Below are positions 1 to 6,651 of a DNA stretch of 11,088 nucleotides, piece after piece. The translations under genes and the position numbers were made by a program. Under the pieces are notes generated by a model. It made no database searches, had not been told where the DNA came from, and worked only from the letters and a program-made list of their open reading frames with translations. The stretch comes from an uncultured Collinsella sp. (lineage in GTDB: Bacteria > Actinomycetota > Coriobacteriia > Coriobacteriales > Coriobacteriaceae), in contig UQVT01000050.1 in NCBI GenBank assembly GCA_900544465.1, forward strand, positions 1-11,088, given 5' to 3'. Numbering within the stretch: position 1 is the first letter of the stretch; each line of letters starts with the position of its first letter.

Positions 1-299
1 TCGAGGATGGCCATGCGGATGCCGTCTCCGAGTTCTACGAAGCGGTTGACGCGCCCCTGTATTACGGGCTGCGCAGTCCACAGCGCCTCTTTATCGAGGC
101 CATGGCGGTTGACGAGGACAAACCGACGCGCATGGCGGATATCATTGAGCGCTGTGATCGTACCCAGAGCTGGGCGAGTAAATATCGCGCAAGCCTGATT
201 CGCGAGCGCGTCATCGAGGCTGCCGGATACGGTCTCGTCCGGTTTACTGTGCCCATGCTGGGCGAGTACATCCGCGACCGCATTTTATGGCACGAGTAA
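1..299 (+). CDS. AAA-type ATP-binding protein with C-terminal winged helix, 3' end only
   Basis: The reading frame starting at base 3 is open from the window edge to TAA at 297-299, giving about 98 residues of a C-terminus. No Walker motifs are in view, so the call rests on homology to the complete ATPase at 3490-4590 (- strand). Both C-termini share an alignable pattern: a YxxL-type helix, F-I-x-A-M or F-L-I-A-M, an acidic DED/DEE turn, A-D-I-I-E-R or A-D-L-I-E-R, an S-x-Y-R recognition-helix segment, then G-L-V-x-F and a final P...Y helix. This is the winged-helix end of AAA_16/ATPase_2-like proteins, inferred to bind DNA. The stop codon overlaps a hairpin repeat. The true start lies outside the window. 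An ATG-initiated ORF at 102 is only an internal methionine of this frame. Confidence 0.72.
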   Translation, partial: EDGHADAVSEFYEAVDAPLYYGLRSPQRLFIEAMAVDEDKPTRMADIIERCDRTQSWASKYRASLIRERVIEAAGYGLVRFTVPMLGEYIRDRILWHE

Positions 300-328
300 T
301 GTGAAAAGGGACGGCCCCTTTGTGACAT
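298..328. repeat. Interspersed hairpin repeat, family A, copy 1 (degenerate)
   Basis: This imperfect inverted repeat has outer arms ATGT/ACAT (299-302, 325-328) and inner arms AAAGGG/CCCTTT (305-310, 316-321) around a 5-nt loop. It begins inside the TAA stop of the upstream ATPase fragment and ends about 10 nt before the acetyltransferase RBS. It is the most diverged of four related copies in the window. It could act as a weak terminator or be a decayed mobile repeat. Confidence 0.7.
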
Positions 329-349
329 CGATAGATGTGAGGTCAAAAC

Positions 350-904
350 ATGGCGATTCAAACTGAGCGATTGACGCTTCGTCCGTGGCGCGAGACAGAT
401 GCGGCGAGCTTGTATGCATACGCGAGCGACCCGGACGTGGGGCCGGCTGCGGGCTGGCCGCCCCATCGAAGCATTGAAGAAAGCAGAGAGATCATTCGGA
501 CGGTCTTTACGGCGCCCCATACCTTTGCCATTTGCCTGCCTGAGACAGACGAGCCCGTGGGCAGCATCGGGCTCATGCCGCCTCGCTGTGAGTCGAACAG
601 CCAAAGAGGCGGACTCGAGTTCGAGGTGGGCTATTGGATCGCCAAGCCGTTCTGGCGCCGAGGCTTTGCTCCCGAGGCGGTGCAAGCCATGCAGCGCTAT
701 GCGTTCGAAACACTTGGCTGCAAGGCATTTTGGTGCGGATACTACGAGGGCAATAACAAGTCGCTACGCGTTCAGCAAAAATGCGGCTTCATGCCTCATC
801 ACGTTGAACGCGACGTGCCCTGCGAGCTTATGGGCGATGTGCGTACCGAGTACTTTACGTATTTGACCCGCGAAGACTGGCGCAGGCAGGCACAGTGCAA
901 GTAA
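350..904 (+). CDS. GNAT family N-acetyltransferase (RimJ/RimL type)
   Basis: The 184-residue protein is typical in length for the RimJ/RimL branch of GNAT acetyltransferases, which transfer acetyl from acetyl-CoA to an amine on a protein N-terminus, small molecule or drug. It opens with the family's T-E-R-L-T-L-R-P-W strand. The acetyl-CoA pyrophosphate loop R-R-G-F-A-P-E-A is at residues 103-110, following the GYWI strand at 94-97. The closing N-x-x-S-x-x-V-x-x-K-x-G-F motif is at about 135-147. The ATG start has a TGAGGT Shine-Dalgarno at 338-343. The gene lies between two family A hairpins, the second beginning in its stop codon, and 52 nt before the UvrA-like gene on the same strand. Substrate cannot be told from sequence. 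A link to the UvrA2-like neighbour in resistance is inference only. Confidence 0.88.
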   Translation: MAIQTERLTLRPWRETDAASLYAYASDPDVGPAAGWPPHRSIEESREIIRTVFTAPHTFAICLPETDEPVGSIGLMPPRCESNSQRGGLEFEVGYWIAKPFWRRGFAPEAVQAMQRYAFETLGCKAFWCGYYEGNNKSLRVQQKCGFMPHHVERDVPCELMGDVRTEYFTYLTREDWRRQAQCK

Positions 905-935
905 TGTGACAAAGGGACAGTTCCTTTGCCACGTT
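903..935. repeat. Interspersed hairpin repeat, family A, copy 2
   Basis: The left arm AATGTGACAAAGGGA (903-917) pairs imperfectly, with G-U-type changes, with the right arm TTCCTTTGCCACGTT (921-935) around a 3-nt loop. It overlaps the TAA stop of the acetyltransferase (902-904). Its GTG at 906 creates a spurious in-frame upstream start for the UvrA-like gene. Confidence 0.85.
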
Positions 936-943
936 CGGCTAAC

Positions 944-950
944 AGGAAGG
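944..950 (+). promoter_or_regulatory. Ribosome binding site of the UvrA2-like gene
   Basis: AGGAAGG lies 6 nt before ATG 957 and fixes this as the start, rather than the in-frame GTG at 906, which sits within a hairpin repeat and has no Shine-Dalgarno site. Confidence 0.8.
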
Positions 951-956
951 GGAGCG

Positions 957-3449
957 ATGGCGGTGTCGCAACAACCAAGTGCTATCGAGGTGCGTGGCGC
1001 GCGCGTTCATAACCTTAAAGACATCGATATCGATATTCCGCTGGGAAAGCTTGTGGGCATTGCCGGCGTGTCGGGTTCGGGCAAGAGTTCGCTGGCGCTG
1101 GGGGTTCTTTATGCCGAGGGCTCGCGCCGTTACCTGGAGGCGCTCAGCACCTATACCCGCCGTCGCCTGACGCAGGCCGAGCACGCTCAGGTGGATGAGG
1201 TATTGCACGTGCCGGCGGCTCTCGCATTGCATCAGCGCCCCAGCGTGCCGGGCGTGCGTTCCACCTTTGGCACCATGACCGAGCTCAACAATAGCCTGCG
1301 TCTACTCTTTAGCCGCTGCGCCCATCACGTGTGCCCGCATTGCGGGGCGCGTGTGGAGCCGAGCCTTAACGTGGCTGCGGGCCTGTCGCTCACGTGCCCC
1401 GCATGCGGCCGCGAGTTCTACGCGCCGGGTGCCGAGGATTTGGCTTTCAATAGCGGTGGTGCATGTCCCACCTGCGGCGGCACCGGCGTTATGCATGAGG
1501 TGGACGAGGCGAGCTTGGTGCCCGACGAGTCAAAGACTATCAACGAGGGCGCGGTGCTTCCTTGGGGCACGCTCATGTGGGATCTGATGAAGCAGGTGGC
1601 CGGCGAGATGGGCGTGCGCACCGACGTGCCGTTTAACCAGCTCACGCCTCAAGAGCGCGACATCGTGTTTCATGGTCCGGCGGTTAAGAAGCACATCCTC
1701 TACGTGCCCAAAAACGGCGAGGGCGCTACGCCACTCGACTTTACCTATTACAACGCCGTCTATACCGTCGAGAATGCGCTCGCCAAGGTCAAGGACGATA
1801 AGGGCTTAAAACGCGTTGCGCGCTTTTTGCGCGAGGGCCCATGCCGCGATTGCGGCGGCACGCGTCTCTCCGAGGCTGCGCGGCAGCCCCAGGTGCGCGG
1901 TATCAATCTGGCACAGGCGGCGGCCATGACTTTGGGCGAGGCGATTGAGTGGGTGCGTGGGGTGCCCGCATCCTTGCCGCCCGAGATGCAGCCCATGGCA
2001 GCGGATATCTGCGATTCATTTTTGAGCACGGCCCGTCGTCTGGTCGACCTGGGTCTCGATTACCTTTCACTCGATCGCGCCGGTGCCACGCTCTCCACGG
2101 GTGAGCGCCAGCGCGTGCAGCTTGCTCGCGTGGTGCGCAACCGATCGACAGGCGTGCTCTATGTGCTGGACGAGCCTTCGATCGGCTTGCATCCTGCCAA
2201 TGTCGACGGCTTGGTGGGTGTGATGCGCGATCTGGTGGATGACGGCAACACCGTGGTTGTTGTCGACCACGATACGCGCGTACTGGCGGAAGCCGACTAT
2301 CTCGTCGAGATGGGCCCCGTTGCCGGAGCAGACGGCGGTAATGTGATTGCCACTGGTACGGTAGGCGAGGTCGAGCAATCGCGGGGCAGCCGCATCGCTC
2401 CGTTTTTGCGCGCAGAGCCCAAACGCTTGCGTCCGCAGGTGACTGACGACGAGATGTTCGACCAGGGGCATATCCACATGGCAACCGATGCTATCCATAC
2501 CGTCAAGCCGCTCGAAGTCGATATCCCGCGCGGCCGTCTCGTCGCGGTTACGGGCGTTTCGGGCTCGGGTAAGACGACGTTGGTGCTCGAGACGCTCATT
2601 CCGGCACTCAAGGCGCAGGCAGCCGGCGAGCGCCTGCCGGGGCACGTGCGTTGGGTCGATGCCGAGGGCATTGCCCGCGCAAATCTGATTGACGCTACGC
2701 CCATCGGCGCCAACGTGCGCTCGACGGTGGCGACTTATGCCGACATCCATGATGAGCTGCGCCGCGCCTTCGCCCGTACGCCCGAGGCCAAGGCGGCCGG
2801 CTACAAGGCGGGCGCCTTTAGCTACAACACTGGCGCCTTGCGTTGCCCTACGTGCGATGGCACGGGTTCGATATCGCTCGACGTGCAGTTTTTGCCCGAT
2901 GTCGAGATCGTCTGCCCGGCATGTCGCGGCTCGCGTTATGCGGATGCGGCTTCGCATATCCATCGCGAGGGCAAGGACGGGAGCTTGCTTACGTTGCCGC
3001 AGCTCATGGACATGAGTGTGGACGAGGCCCTCGACGCCACGGTGGGACTCAAGAAGGTTCAGGCGCGCTTGCAAACCTTGCACGACCTGGGCTTGGGTTA
3101 TCTCACGCTCGGTGAGCCCACGCCGGCGCTCTCGGGCGGCGAGGCACAGCGTCTTAAGCTTGCGAGCGAGATGGGCCGCGTGCAGGATGATGCCGCGTTT
3201 GTGTTTGACGAGCCCACGATCGGCCTGCATCCGCTCGATGTTCAGGTGTTGCTGAGTGTGTTCGACGGCCTCGTTGCCAAGGGCGCCACAGTTGTCGTGA
3301 TCGAGCACGACCTCGACCTTATCCGTAACGCCGATTATGTGATCGACATGGGCCCGGGCGGTGGCGATGCCGGCGGGCAAATCGTCTGCGCCGGCACGCC
3401 GGGCGACATCGCGGCTTGCTCCAAGAGCATTACCGGTCGCTACCTATAG
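957..3449 (+). CDS. UvrA2-like ABC ATPase lacking the UvrB-binding domain
   Basis: This 830-residue protein has two ABC ATPase heads. Walker A motifs G-V-S-G-S-G-K-S/T are at 37-44 and 533-540. Signatures are LSTGE at 379-383 (LSGGE altered) and LSGGE at 725-729. Walker B DE pairs are at 405-406 and 751-752, and H-loop histidines at 438 and 784. Zinc-module cysteine pairs are at 126/129, 147/150, 170/173, 296/299, 630/633 and 653/656. UvrA of nucleotide excision repair is about 940 residues, with a UvrB-binding domain between the R-S-T-V-G-T region and the first zinc module. Here only about 17 residues separate C129 from C147, so that domain is absent, as in the UvrA2/DrrC class. Such proteins bind DNA, often with roles in tolerance of DNA-binding drugs; the ligand here is unknown. 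The gene is convergent with the AAA ATPase at 3490-4590. Confidence 0.92.
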   Translation: MAVSQQPSAIEVRGARVHNLKDIDIDIPLGKLVGIAGVSGSGKSSLALGVLYAEGSRRYLEALSTYTRRRLTQAEHAQVDEVLHVPAALALHQRPSVPGVRSTFGTMTELNNSLRLLFSRCAHHVCPHCGARVEPSLNVAAGLSLTCPACGREFYAPGAEDLAFNSGGACPTCGGTGVMHEVDEASLVPDESKTINEGAVLPWGTLMWDLMKQVAGEMGVRTDVPFNQLTPQERDIVFHGPAVKKHILYVPKNGEGATPLDFTYYNAVYTVENALAKVKDDKGLKRVARFLREGPCRDCGGTRLSEAARQPQVRGINLAQAAAMTLGEAIEWVRGVPASLPPEMQPMAADICDSFLSTARRLVDLGLDYLSLDRAGATLSTGERQRVQLARVVRNRSTGVLYVLDEPSIGLHPANVDGLVGVMRDLVDDGNTVVVVDHDTRVLAEADYLVEMGPVAGADGGNVIATGTVGEVEQSRGSRIAPFLRAEPKRLRPQVTDDEMFDQGHIHMATDAIHTVKPLEVDIPRGRLVAVTGVSGSGKTTLVLETLIPALKAQAAGERLPGHVRWVDAEGIARANLIDATPIGANVRSTVATYADIHDELRRAFARTPEAKAAGYKAGAFSYNTGALRCPTCDGTGSISLDVQFLPDVEIVCPACRGSRYADAASHIHREGKDGSLLTLPQLMDMSVDEALDATVGLKKVQARLQTLHDLGLGYLTLGEPTPALSGGEAQRLKLASEMGRVQDDAAFVFDEPTIGLHPLDVQVLLSVFDGLVAKGATVVVIEHDLDLIRNADYVIDMGPGGGDAGGQIVCAGTPGDIAACSKSITGRYL

Positions 3450-3450
3450 G

Positions 3451-3485
3451 CAATGTGACAAAGGGACTGCCTCTTTGTCACATTG
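3451..3485. terminator. Family A hairpin repeat, copy 3, probable bidirectional terminator
   Basis: Perfect 13-bp arms, CAATGTGACAAAG (3451-3463) and CTTTGTCACATTG (3473-3485), enclose 9 nt that can add two more pairs (one G-U). It fills the 40-nt gap between two convergent genes: 1 nt after the uvrA2-like TAG (3447-3449) and 4 nt from the ATPase stop (3490-3492). There is no long U-tract, so intrinsic termination is inferred from position and stem. Confidence 0.8.
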
Positions 3486-3489
3486 ATTT

Positions 3490-4590
3490 CTATTTCACGC
3501 ATTGAGCCGCGAGATAGTCGCGGAAGAATGGCAATTCAAATGCGACGAGCCCTCGTCCTCGTTCTCCGATGATGCCGGCATCTATCATGCGGCGTCGGTA
3601 GCGGGAGACCTGCTGCGGCGAACGCTTGAGGCGCTCGATAAGGTCGGCGGTGGTGGACTCTTCTTCGTCATCGAGCATGGCGATGAGGAATCGCTTGTCC
3701 TCTGCAGTGAGTTCCCGATAGGTTGCCGCGAGGATTCGGTCGTCCATCTCGTCGCGCGCGATTTTGATTCCCAGGTCAAAGTCGCGTGACGAGATTTCCT
3801 TCGAATCGCTTGTGAGATCCCAGGCACGGTAGCCTACGAGTTGCAATAGGAAGGGAAAACCAGAGATCGAGCGAACTGCTCTATCGATTCCCTCAGCATC
3901 TGCCAGGCGATCGTTTTCCTGGATTGTGCGAATCAAGGCCTCGCGCACGTCATAGTCGGCAATGCGACCCAGATGATATTGTTGGGCGCGGCGAAGGAAC
4001 GAGACCGTCTTGTGGTTCAGCAACGTCGAGACGTTGTTGGGAAGTCCCGCCATGAGCAGCGCGACGCGTTTCCCATCGGTCACAAAGTGCTGATACGTCG
4101 CTGCGAGCTGAATCATTTCGTCGAGTGTCGGGTCCACCTCGTCAACCGTGACGAGCAGACCGGTGCCCGCCTCGTTGAGCTGGTCGATGATGTCGCTCAT
4201 GCGATAACGCCAGGTTGAGGCATCGTGAACGCGATTGACCTCGATGCTGCCGAGAGGTGCAATTCCGAGACCGGTGACTTCGAAGTTGTTAGACGGGTCA
4301 ATAAGATGGCCGGCAGCACGTTTCGCCCCGAACTCGATTTCCTCAAGCATTCCCGGGAGCGCGGTTGTCTTTACGGCAATCCAGCCGTGGGATTCCGCCC
4401 TTGTCGCGAGCGACGACATGAGAGCGGTTTTACCGGTTCCACGCGCGCCTGAGAAGATCGAGGTCAATTCTGGGCGCCTGCGCTGGCTCAAGAAGGCACG
4501 GTCCAAATCCCGAATAATCTGTTGTCTGCCAGCGAGATGGGCAGGAACCTCGCCAAAGCTAGGGGTAAACGGGTTCTCGAGATATTTCAC
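3490..4590 (-). CDS. AAA family ATPase with C-terminal winged helix
   Basis: This 366-residue protein is an ORC/Cdc6-like or AAA_16/ATPase_2-type P-loop ATPase. Walker A G-A-R-G-T-G-K-T is at 48-55. Walker B L-L-V-T-V-D-E ends at D150/E151. A sensor-1-like segment with A-G-L-P-N is at 181-185, and the lid region S-G-F-P-F-L-L-Q-L-V-G-Y is at 243-254. The winged helix spans about 295-355. No membrane segment or signal peptide is seen, so it is cytosolic, and its DNA target and partner are unknown. The start is GTG (4588-4590) with AAGGAG at 4597-4602, spaced 6 nt. The leader is unusually AT-rich and base composition within the gene seems milder than its neighbours, possibly acquired DNA. A paralogue's C-terminus lies at 1-299. 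Such proteins occur beside mobile and defence genes but also alone, so no defence role is claimed. Confidence 0.85.
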   Translation of the reverse strand: MKYLENPFTPSFGEVPAHLAGRQQIIRDLDRAFLSQRRRPELTSIFSGARGTGKTALMSSLATRAESHGWIAVKTTALPGMLEEIEFGAKRAAGHLIDPSNNFEVTGLGIAPLGSIEVNRVHDASTWRYRMSDIIDQLNEAGTGLLVTVDEVDPTLDEMIQLAATYQHFVTDGKRVALLMAGLPNNVSTLLNHKTVSFLRRAQQYHLGRIADYDVREALIRTIQENDRLADAEGIDRAVRSISGFPFLLQLVGYRAWDLTSDSKEISSRDFDLGIKIARDEMDDRILAATYRELTAEDKRFLIAMLDDEEESTTADLIERLKRSPQQVSRYRRRMIDAGIIGERGRGLVAFELPFFRDYLAAQCVK

Positions 4591-4622
4591 AAGGCTCTCC
4601 TTTCACACCGCCGTTTAACTTC

Positions 4623-4648
4623 ATTTTACTTTAGTTAATTCTGATTAA
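4623..4648 (-). promoter_or_regulatory. Putative promoter and palindrome upstream of the AAA ATPase
   Basis: The 4605-4680 gap is strikingly AT-rich for this genome. Read on the - strand, TAAAAT at 4628-4623 is a reasonable -10 box, about 33 nt from the GTG start. Just upstream, TTAAT and ATTAA (4635-4639, 4644-4648) form a 5-bp inverted repeat with a 4-nt spacer, where a repressor could bind between -10 and -35. No convincing -35 was seen. Confidence 0.35.
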
Positions 4649-4708
4649 AAGTGAGGGCTCTTTATCTAGAGCATCAATTAGGCGTGTGTGCCATCGACGT
4701 GGCGCTCG

Positions 4709-4741
4709 AATGTGACAAAATGATAGTCCCTTTGTCACATT
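4709..4741. repeat. Interspersed hairpin repeat, family A, copy 4
   Basis: Perfect 11-bp arms AATGTGACAAA (4709-4719) and TTTGTCACATT (4731-4741) enclose a diverged 11-nt centre. The last Met codon and TGA stop of trmL (4735-4740) lie inside the right arm, so the repeat supplies the end of that gene. It could also terminate trmL transcription before the ATPase promoter. Confidence 0.85.
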
Positions 4742-5334
4742 CCCGGAAAGCCTGTTTGGCGCAGAGCTTCGTAGAGGACGATGGCGGCGCTGTTGGATAG
4801 GTTGAGGGCGCTGATGCGGTAGTCGTCCGGGTTGACGAAGTTGCCGCAGATATCCTGCTGGAGGATGGCCTCGTGGCTGTCCTCGGTATGCCCGAGCGAT
4901 TCCTCGTGGGCTTCCCAGGCCTCGGCGTTATCGAGTGAGTCGCAATCACGCAGCATCGGGATGCGCTCGCAGCGCTCGGGCGCCGCGGCAAGCAGTGGCT
5001 CGGGAATGCCTGAGCTCTCGCTGCCAAAGACCAAGTAGTCACCGTCGCGGTAGGTGCTTTGCGCATAGGTTCGGCGCGCCTTTTTGGTCAGCAGATGCAG
5101 GCGTTCGTCGGCAGGGGAGAGACCATTGCGCGCAAGGAAATCCTCCCAGCCGGCATAGGTGGTCACGTCCAAGTTTTGCCAGTAGCCCAGGCCGGCGCGA
5201 CGTACTGTCTTGTCGTCGAGCGAAAAGCCCAGTGGCTCCACCAGATGTAGACGGGCGCCGGTGACCACGCAGGTACGGCCGATATTGCCCGTATTGGCCG
5301 GAATCTCGGGCGCATACAGCACGATGTTGAACAT
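4735..5334 (-). CDS. trmL: tRNA (cytidine/uridine-2'-O)-methyltransferase TrmL, SPOUT family
   Basis: The protein is a SpoU/TrmH-class knotted methyltransferase that uses S-adenosylmethionine to 2'-O-methylate the wobble nucleotide 34 of certain leucine tRNAs. Its start is M-F-N-I-V-L-Y. Motif 1 N-I-G-R-T-C is at 17-22, motif 2 V-F-G-S-E-S-S-G-I-P at 102-111, and motif 3 L-N-L-S-N-S-A-A with L-Y-E-A-L-R at 178-192. At 199 residues it exceeds E. coli TrmL (about 157). The extra length is an acidic insertion at about 130-170, between motifs 2 and 3. ATG 5334 has AAGGAGA at 5338-5344. An upstream in-frame ATG (5382) would run through a hairpin repeat and is rejected. The C-terminal Met and stop lie in a family A repeat. 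Confidence 0.9.
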   Translation of the reverse strand: MFNIVLYAPEIPANTGNIGRTCVVTGARLHLVEPLGFSLDDKTVRRAGLGYWQNLDVTTYAGWEDFLARNGLSPADERLHLLTKKARRTYAQSTYRDGDYLVFGSESSGIPEPLLAAAPERCERIPMLRDCDSLDNAEAWEAHEESLGHTEDSHEAILQQDICGNFVNPDDYRISALNLSNSAAIVLYEALRQTGFPGM

Positions 5335-5357
5335 GAATCTCCTTGGCTCAGAACGAA

Positions 5358-5396
5358 AAACCACCACGAAGGGGACAGGCACCTTCGTGGTGGTTT
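5358..5396 (-). terminator. Family B hairpin, probable terminator of the CobW gene
   Basis: Perfect 15-bp arms AAACCACCACGAAGG (5358-5372) and CCTTCGTGGTGGTTT (5382-5396) enclose a 9-nt loop GGACAGGCA. On the - strand the stem runs directly into TTTTTCG, fitting a Rho-independent terminator between CobW (stop 5435) and trmL (start 5334). The arms differ from family A, but the GGGACAG core is similar. Confidence 0.8.
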
Positions 5397-5407
5397 GGCG
5401 GTTACGT

Positions 5408-5425
5408 AGCGGAAAAATGTCCGCT
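5408..5425 (-). other. Small stem-loop after the CobW stop codon
   Basis: AGCGGA (5408-5413) and TCCGCT (5420-5425) form a 6-bp stem with a 6-nt loop, 10 nt beyond the CobW stop. It may be an ancillary 3' structure. The stronger terminator is the family B hairpin downstream. Confidence 0.4.
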
Positions 5426-5434
5426 TGGATAAAC

Positions 5435-6565
5435 CTAGGCGCGGTGCCAGTCGGTCAGGCAGGCGTCGAGGGAGGCGATGAGCGCATCCTTGTCCATGTG
5501 ACGGCCGATGATGCACAGGCTCGTCATGCGGTCGCCCGTCTCGTCGTCCCAAATCTGCATGATTTCGGGGTTCTCGTCGATGATCTTCTGCTTCTCGCCC
5601 TCGGGCGCGGAGTCAACGAACAGACCGTTCTCCATCAGGCGCATCTGGTGGCCAGCCTGCTCAAACATGTAGCACATGTCCGGATCGCCGGTCTGCCACA
5701 GCGGGCCCTTGACGCGGATGACCTCGTCGGGCCACTCCTGCTCAACAAAATCGGTGAACTTCTGCAGGTCAAACGGCTTGCGGCGCGAGTAAACAAAGGT
5801 CTCGATGTCGTACTCGAGCACCTCGGGGTCATCGTGCTCCTCGGGATGCTCCATGGCATCGATCCAGGCGGCGGAGTTGTAGGCGCGCATAAAGTCGAAG
5901 CGGTCGGTGTCGAGCAGCTCCTCCATGGGGACCTCGCCGTTTTGGGCCTCGACGATCACGGCATCTTTCTGCAGGCTGCGCACGATGGCCTTGAGCTCGG
6001 CGATCTGCTCAGGGCTCACGGTATCGGTCTTGTTGAGGATCAGCGTGGAGCAGAACTCGATCTGCTGGATAAGCAGGCTCTCGATATCGTCCTCGTCGAT
6101 ATCCTCAGCCAGCAGGTCGCGACCGCCGTTGAACTCGTCGTACATGCGGGCGCAGTCGACCACGGCCACGATGTTGTCGAGCGCGAGCTTGGGCTCGCCG
6201 CCCACCTTGGCCTCGTCGCAGAAGCTCGAGATGGTGTAGGCGATGGGGATGGGCTCGCAAATGCCCGAGGCCTCGATGATGATGTAATCGAACTTGCCCG
6301 AATCGGCGATGCCCTGCAGCTGGTTGGCCAGGTCATCCGAAAGCGTGCAGCAGATGCAGCCGTTGGTGAGCGGGATGAGGTCGTCGGTCTCGGAAAGGCC
6401 GCCGTCGGCGATAAGGCTGGCGTCCACATTGATCTCGCCGATATCGTTGACGATTACGGCGGCGCGGATGCCGCCGTCGTTAGCGAGGATGTGGTTGAGC
6501 AGTGTGGTCTTGCCGGCACCGAGGTAGCCGGTAAGCATGATGATCTTCACGGGTTTGTTGGGCAT
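5435..6565 (-). CDS. CobW/P47K family GTP-binding protein (G3E GTPase, metallochaperone type)
   Basis: This 376-residue G3E-family GTPase has Walker A G-Y-L-G-A-G-K-T at 13-20, the diagnostic metal-binding C-x-C-C (C70, C72, C73) in N-G-C-I-C-C-T-L, the E-A-S-G switch at 98-101 and the guanine-specificity N-K-T-D at 178-181. A CobW_C domain runs from about 253 to 372. Family members use GTP hydrolysis to deliver metals, often zinc, to client enzymes, but the metal here is not determined. There is no long histidine-rich loop, only a weak H/E/D stretch at 240-246. ATG 6565 is chosen because AAGGAGG (6570-6576) lies just upstream. An in-frame ATG at 6586 has no Shine-Dalgarno site and would add seven residues. 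No neighbouring cobalamin or nitrile hydratase gene supports those roles. No clear Zur-type site was seen in the 86-nt upstream gap. Confidence 0.9.
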   Translation of the reverse strand: MPNKPVKIIMLTGYLGAGKTTLLNHILANDGGIRAAVIVNDIGEINVDASLIADGGLSETDDLIPLTNGCICCTLSDDLANQLQGIADSGKFDYIIIEASGICEPIPIAYTISSFCDEAKVGGEPKLALDNIVAVVDCARMYDEFNGGRDLLAEDIDEDDIESLLIQQIEFCSTLILNKTDTVSPEQIAELKAIVRSLQKDAVIVEAQNGEVPMEELLDTDRFDFMRAYNSAAWIDAMEHPEEHDDPEVLEYDIETFVYSRRKPFDLQKFTDFVEQEWPDEVIRVKGPLWQTGDPDMCYMFEQAGHQMRLMENGLFVDSAPEGEKQKIIDENPEIMQIWDDETGDRMTSLCIIGRHMDKDALIASLDACLTDWHRA

Positions 6566-6569
6566 GTGC

Positions 6570-6576
6570 CCTCCTT
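6570..6576 (-). promoter_or_regulatory. Ribosome binding site deciding the CobW start
   Basis: AAGGAGG read on the - strand lies 4 nt before ATG 6565. It sits downstream of the alternative ATG at 6586, so it can only serve the shorter form. Confidence 0.8.
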
Positions 6577-6651
6577 TGTTAGACATGGCTTACAGTTGAA
6601 TCTTATGCCAAACGCTCGCTCTTATACCCACGCGCTGGCAAATAACACAGG

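Noticed and set aside
2067..3380. 437-residue open frame on the - strand
   Set aside because: It lies wholly opposite the UvrA2-like gene, which has all ABC motifs, and shows no recognisable family.
3490..4590. Anti-phage defence ATPase
   Set aside because: The fold alone does not show defence. No nuclease, reverse transcriptase or other effector gene lies alongside.
6566..6651. Zur-type zinc operator upstream of the CobW gene
   Set aside because: No palindromic site of the expected type was found. Hexamers resembling -35/-10 boxes have unsuitable spacing.
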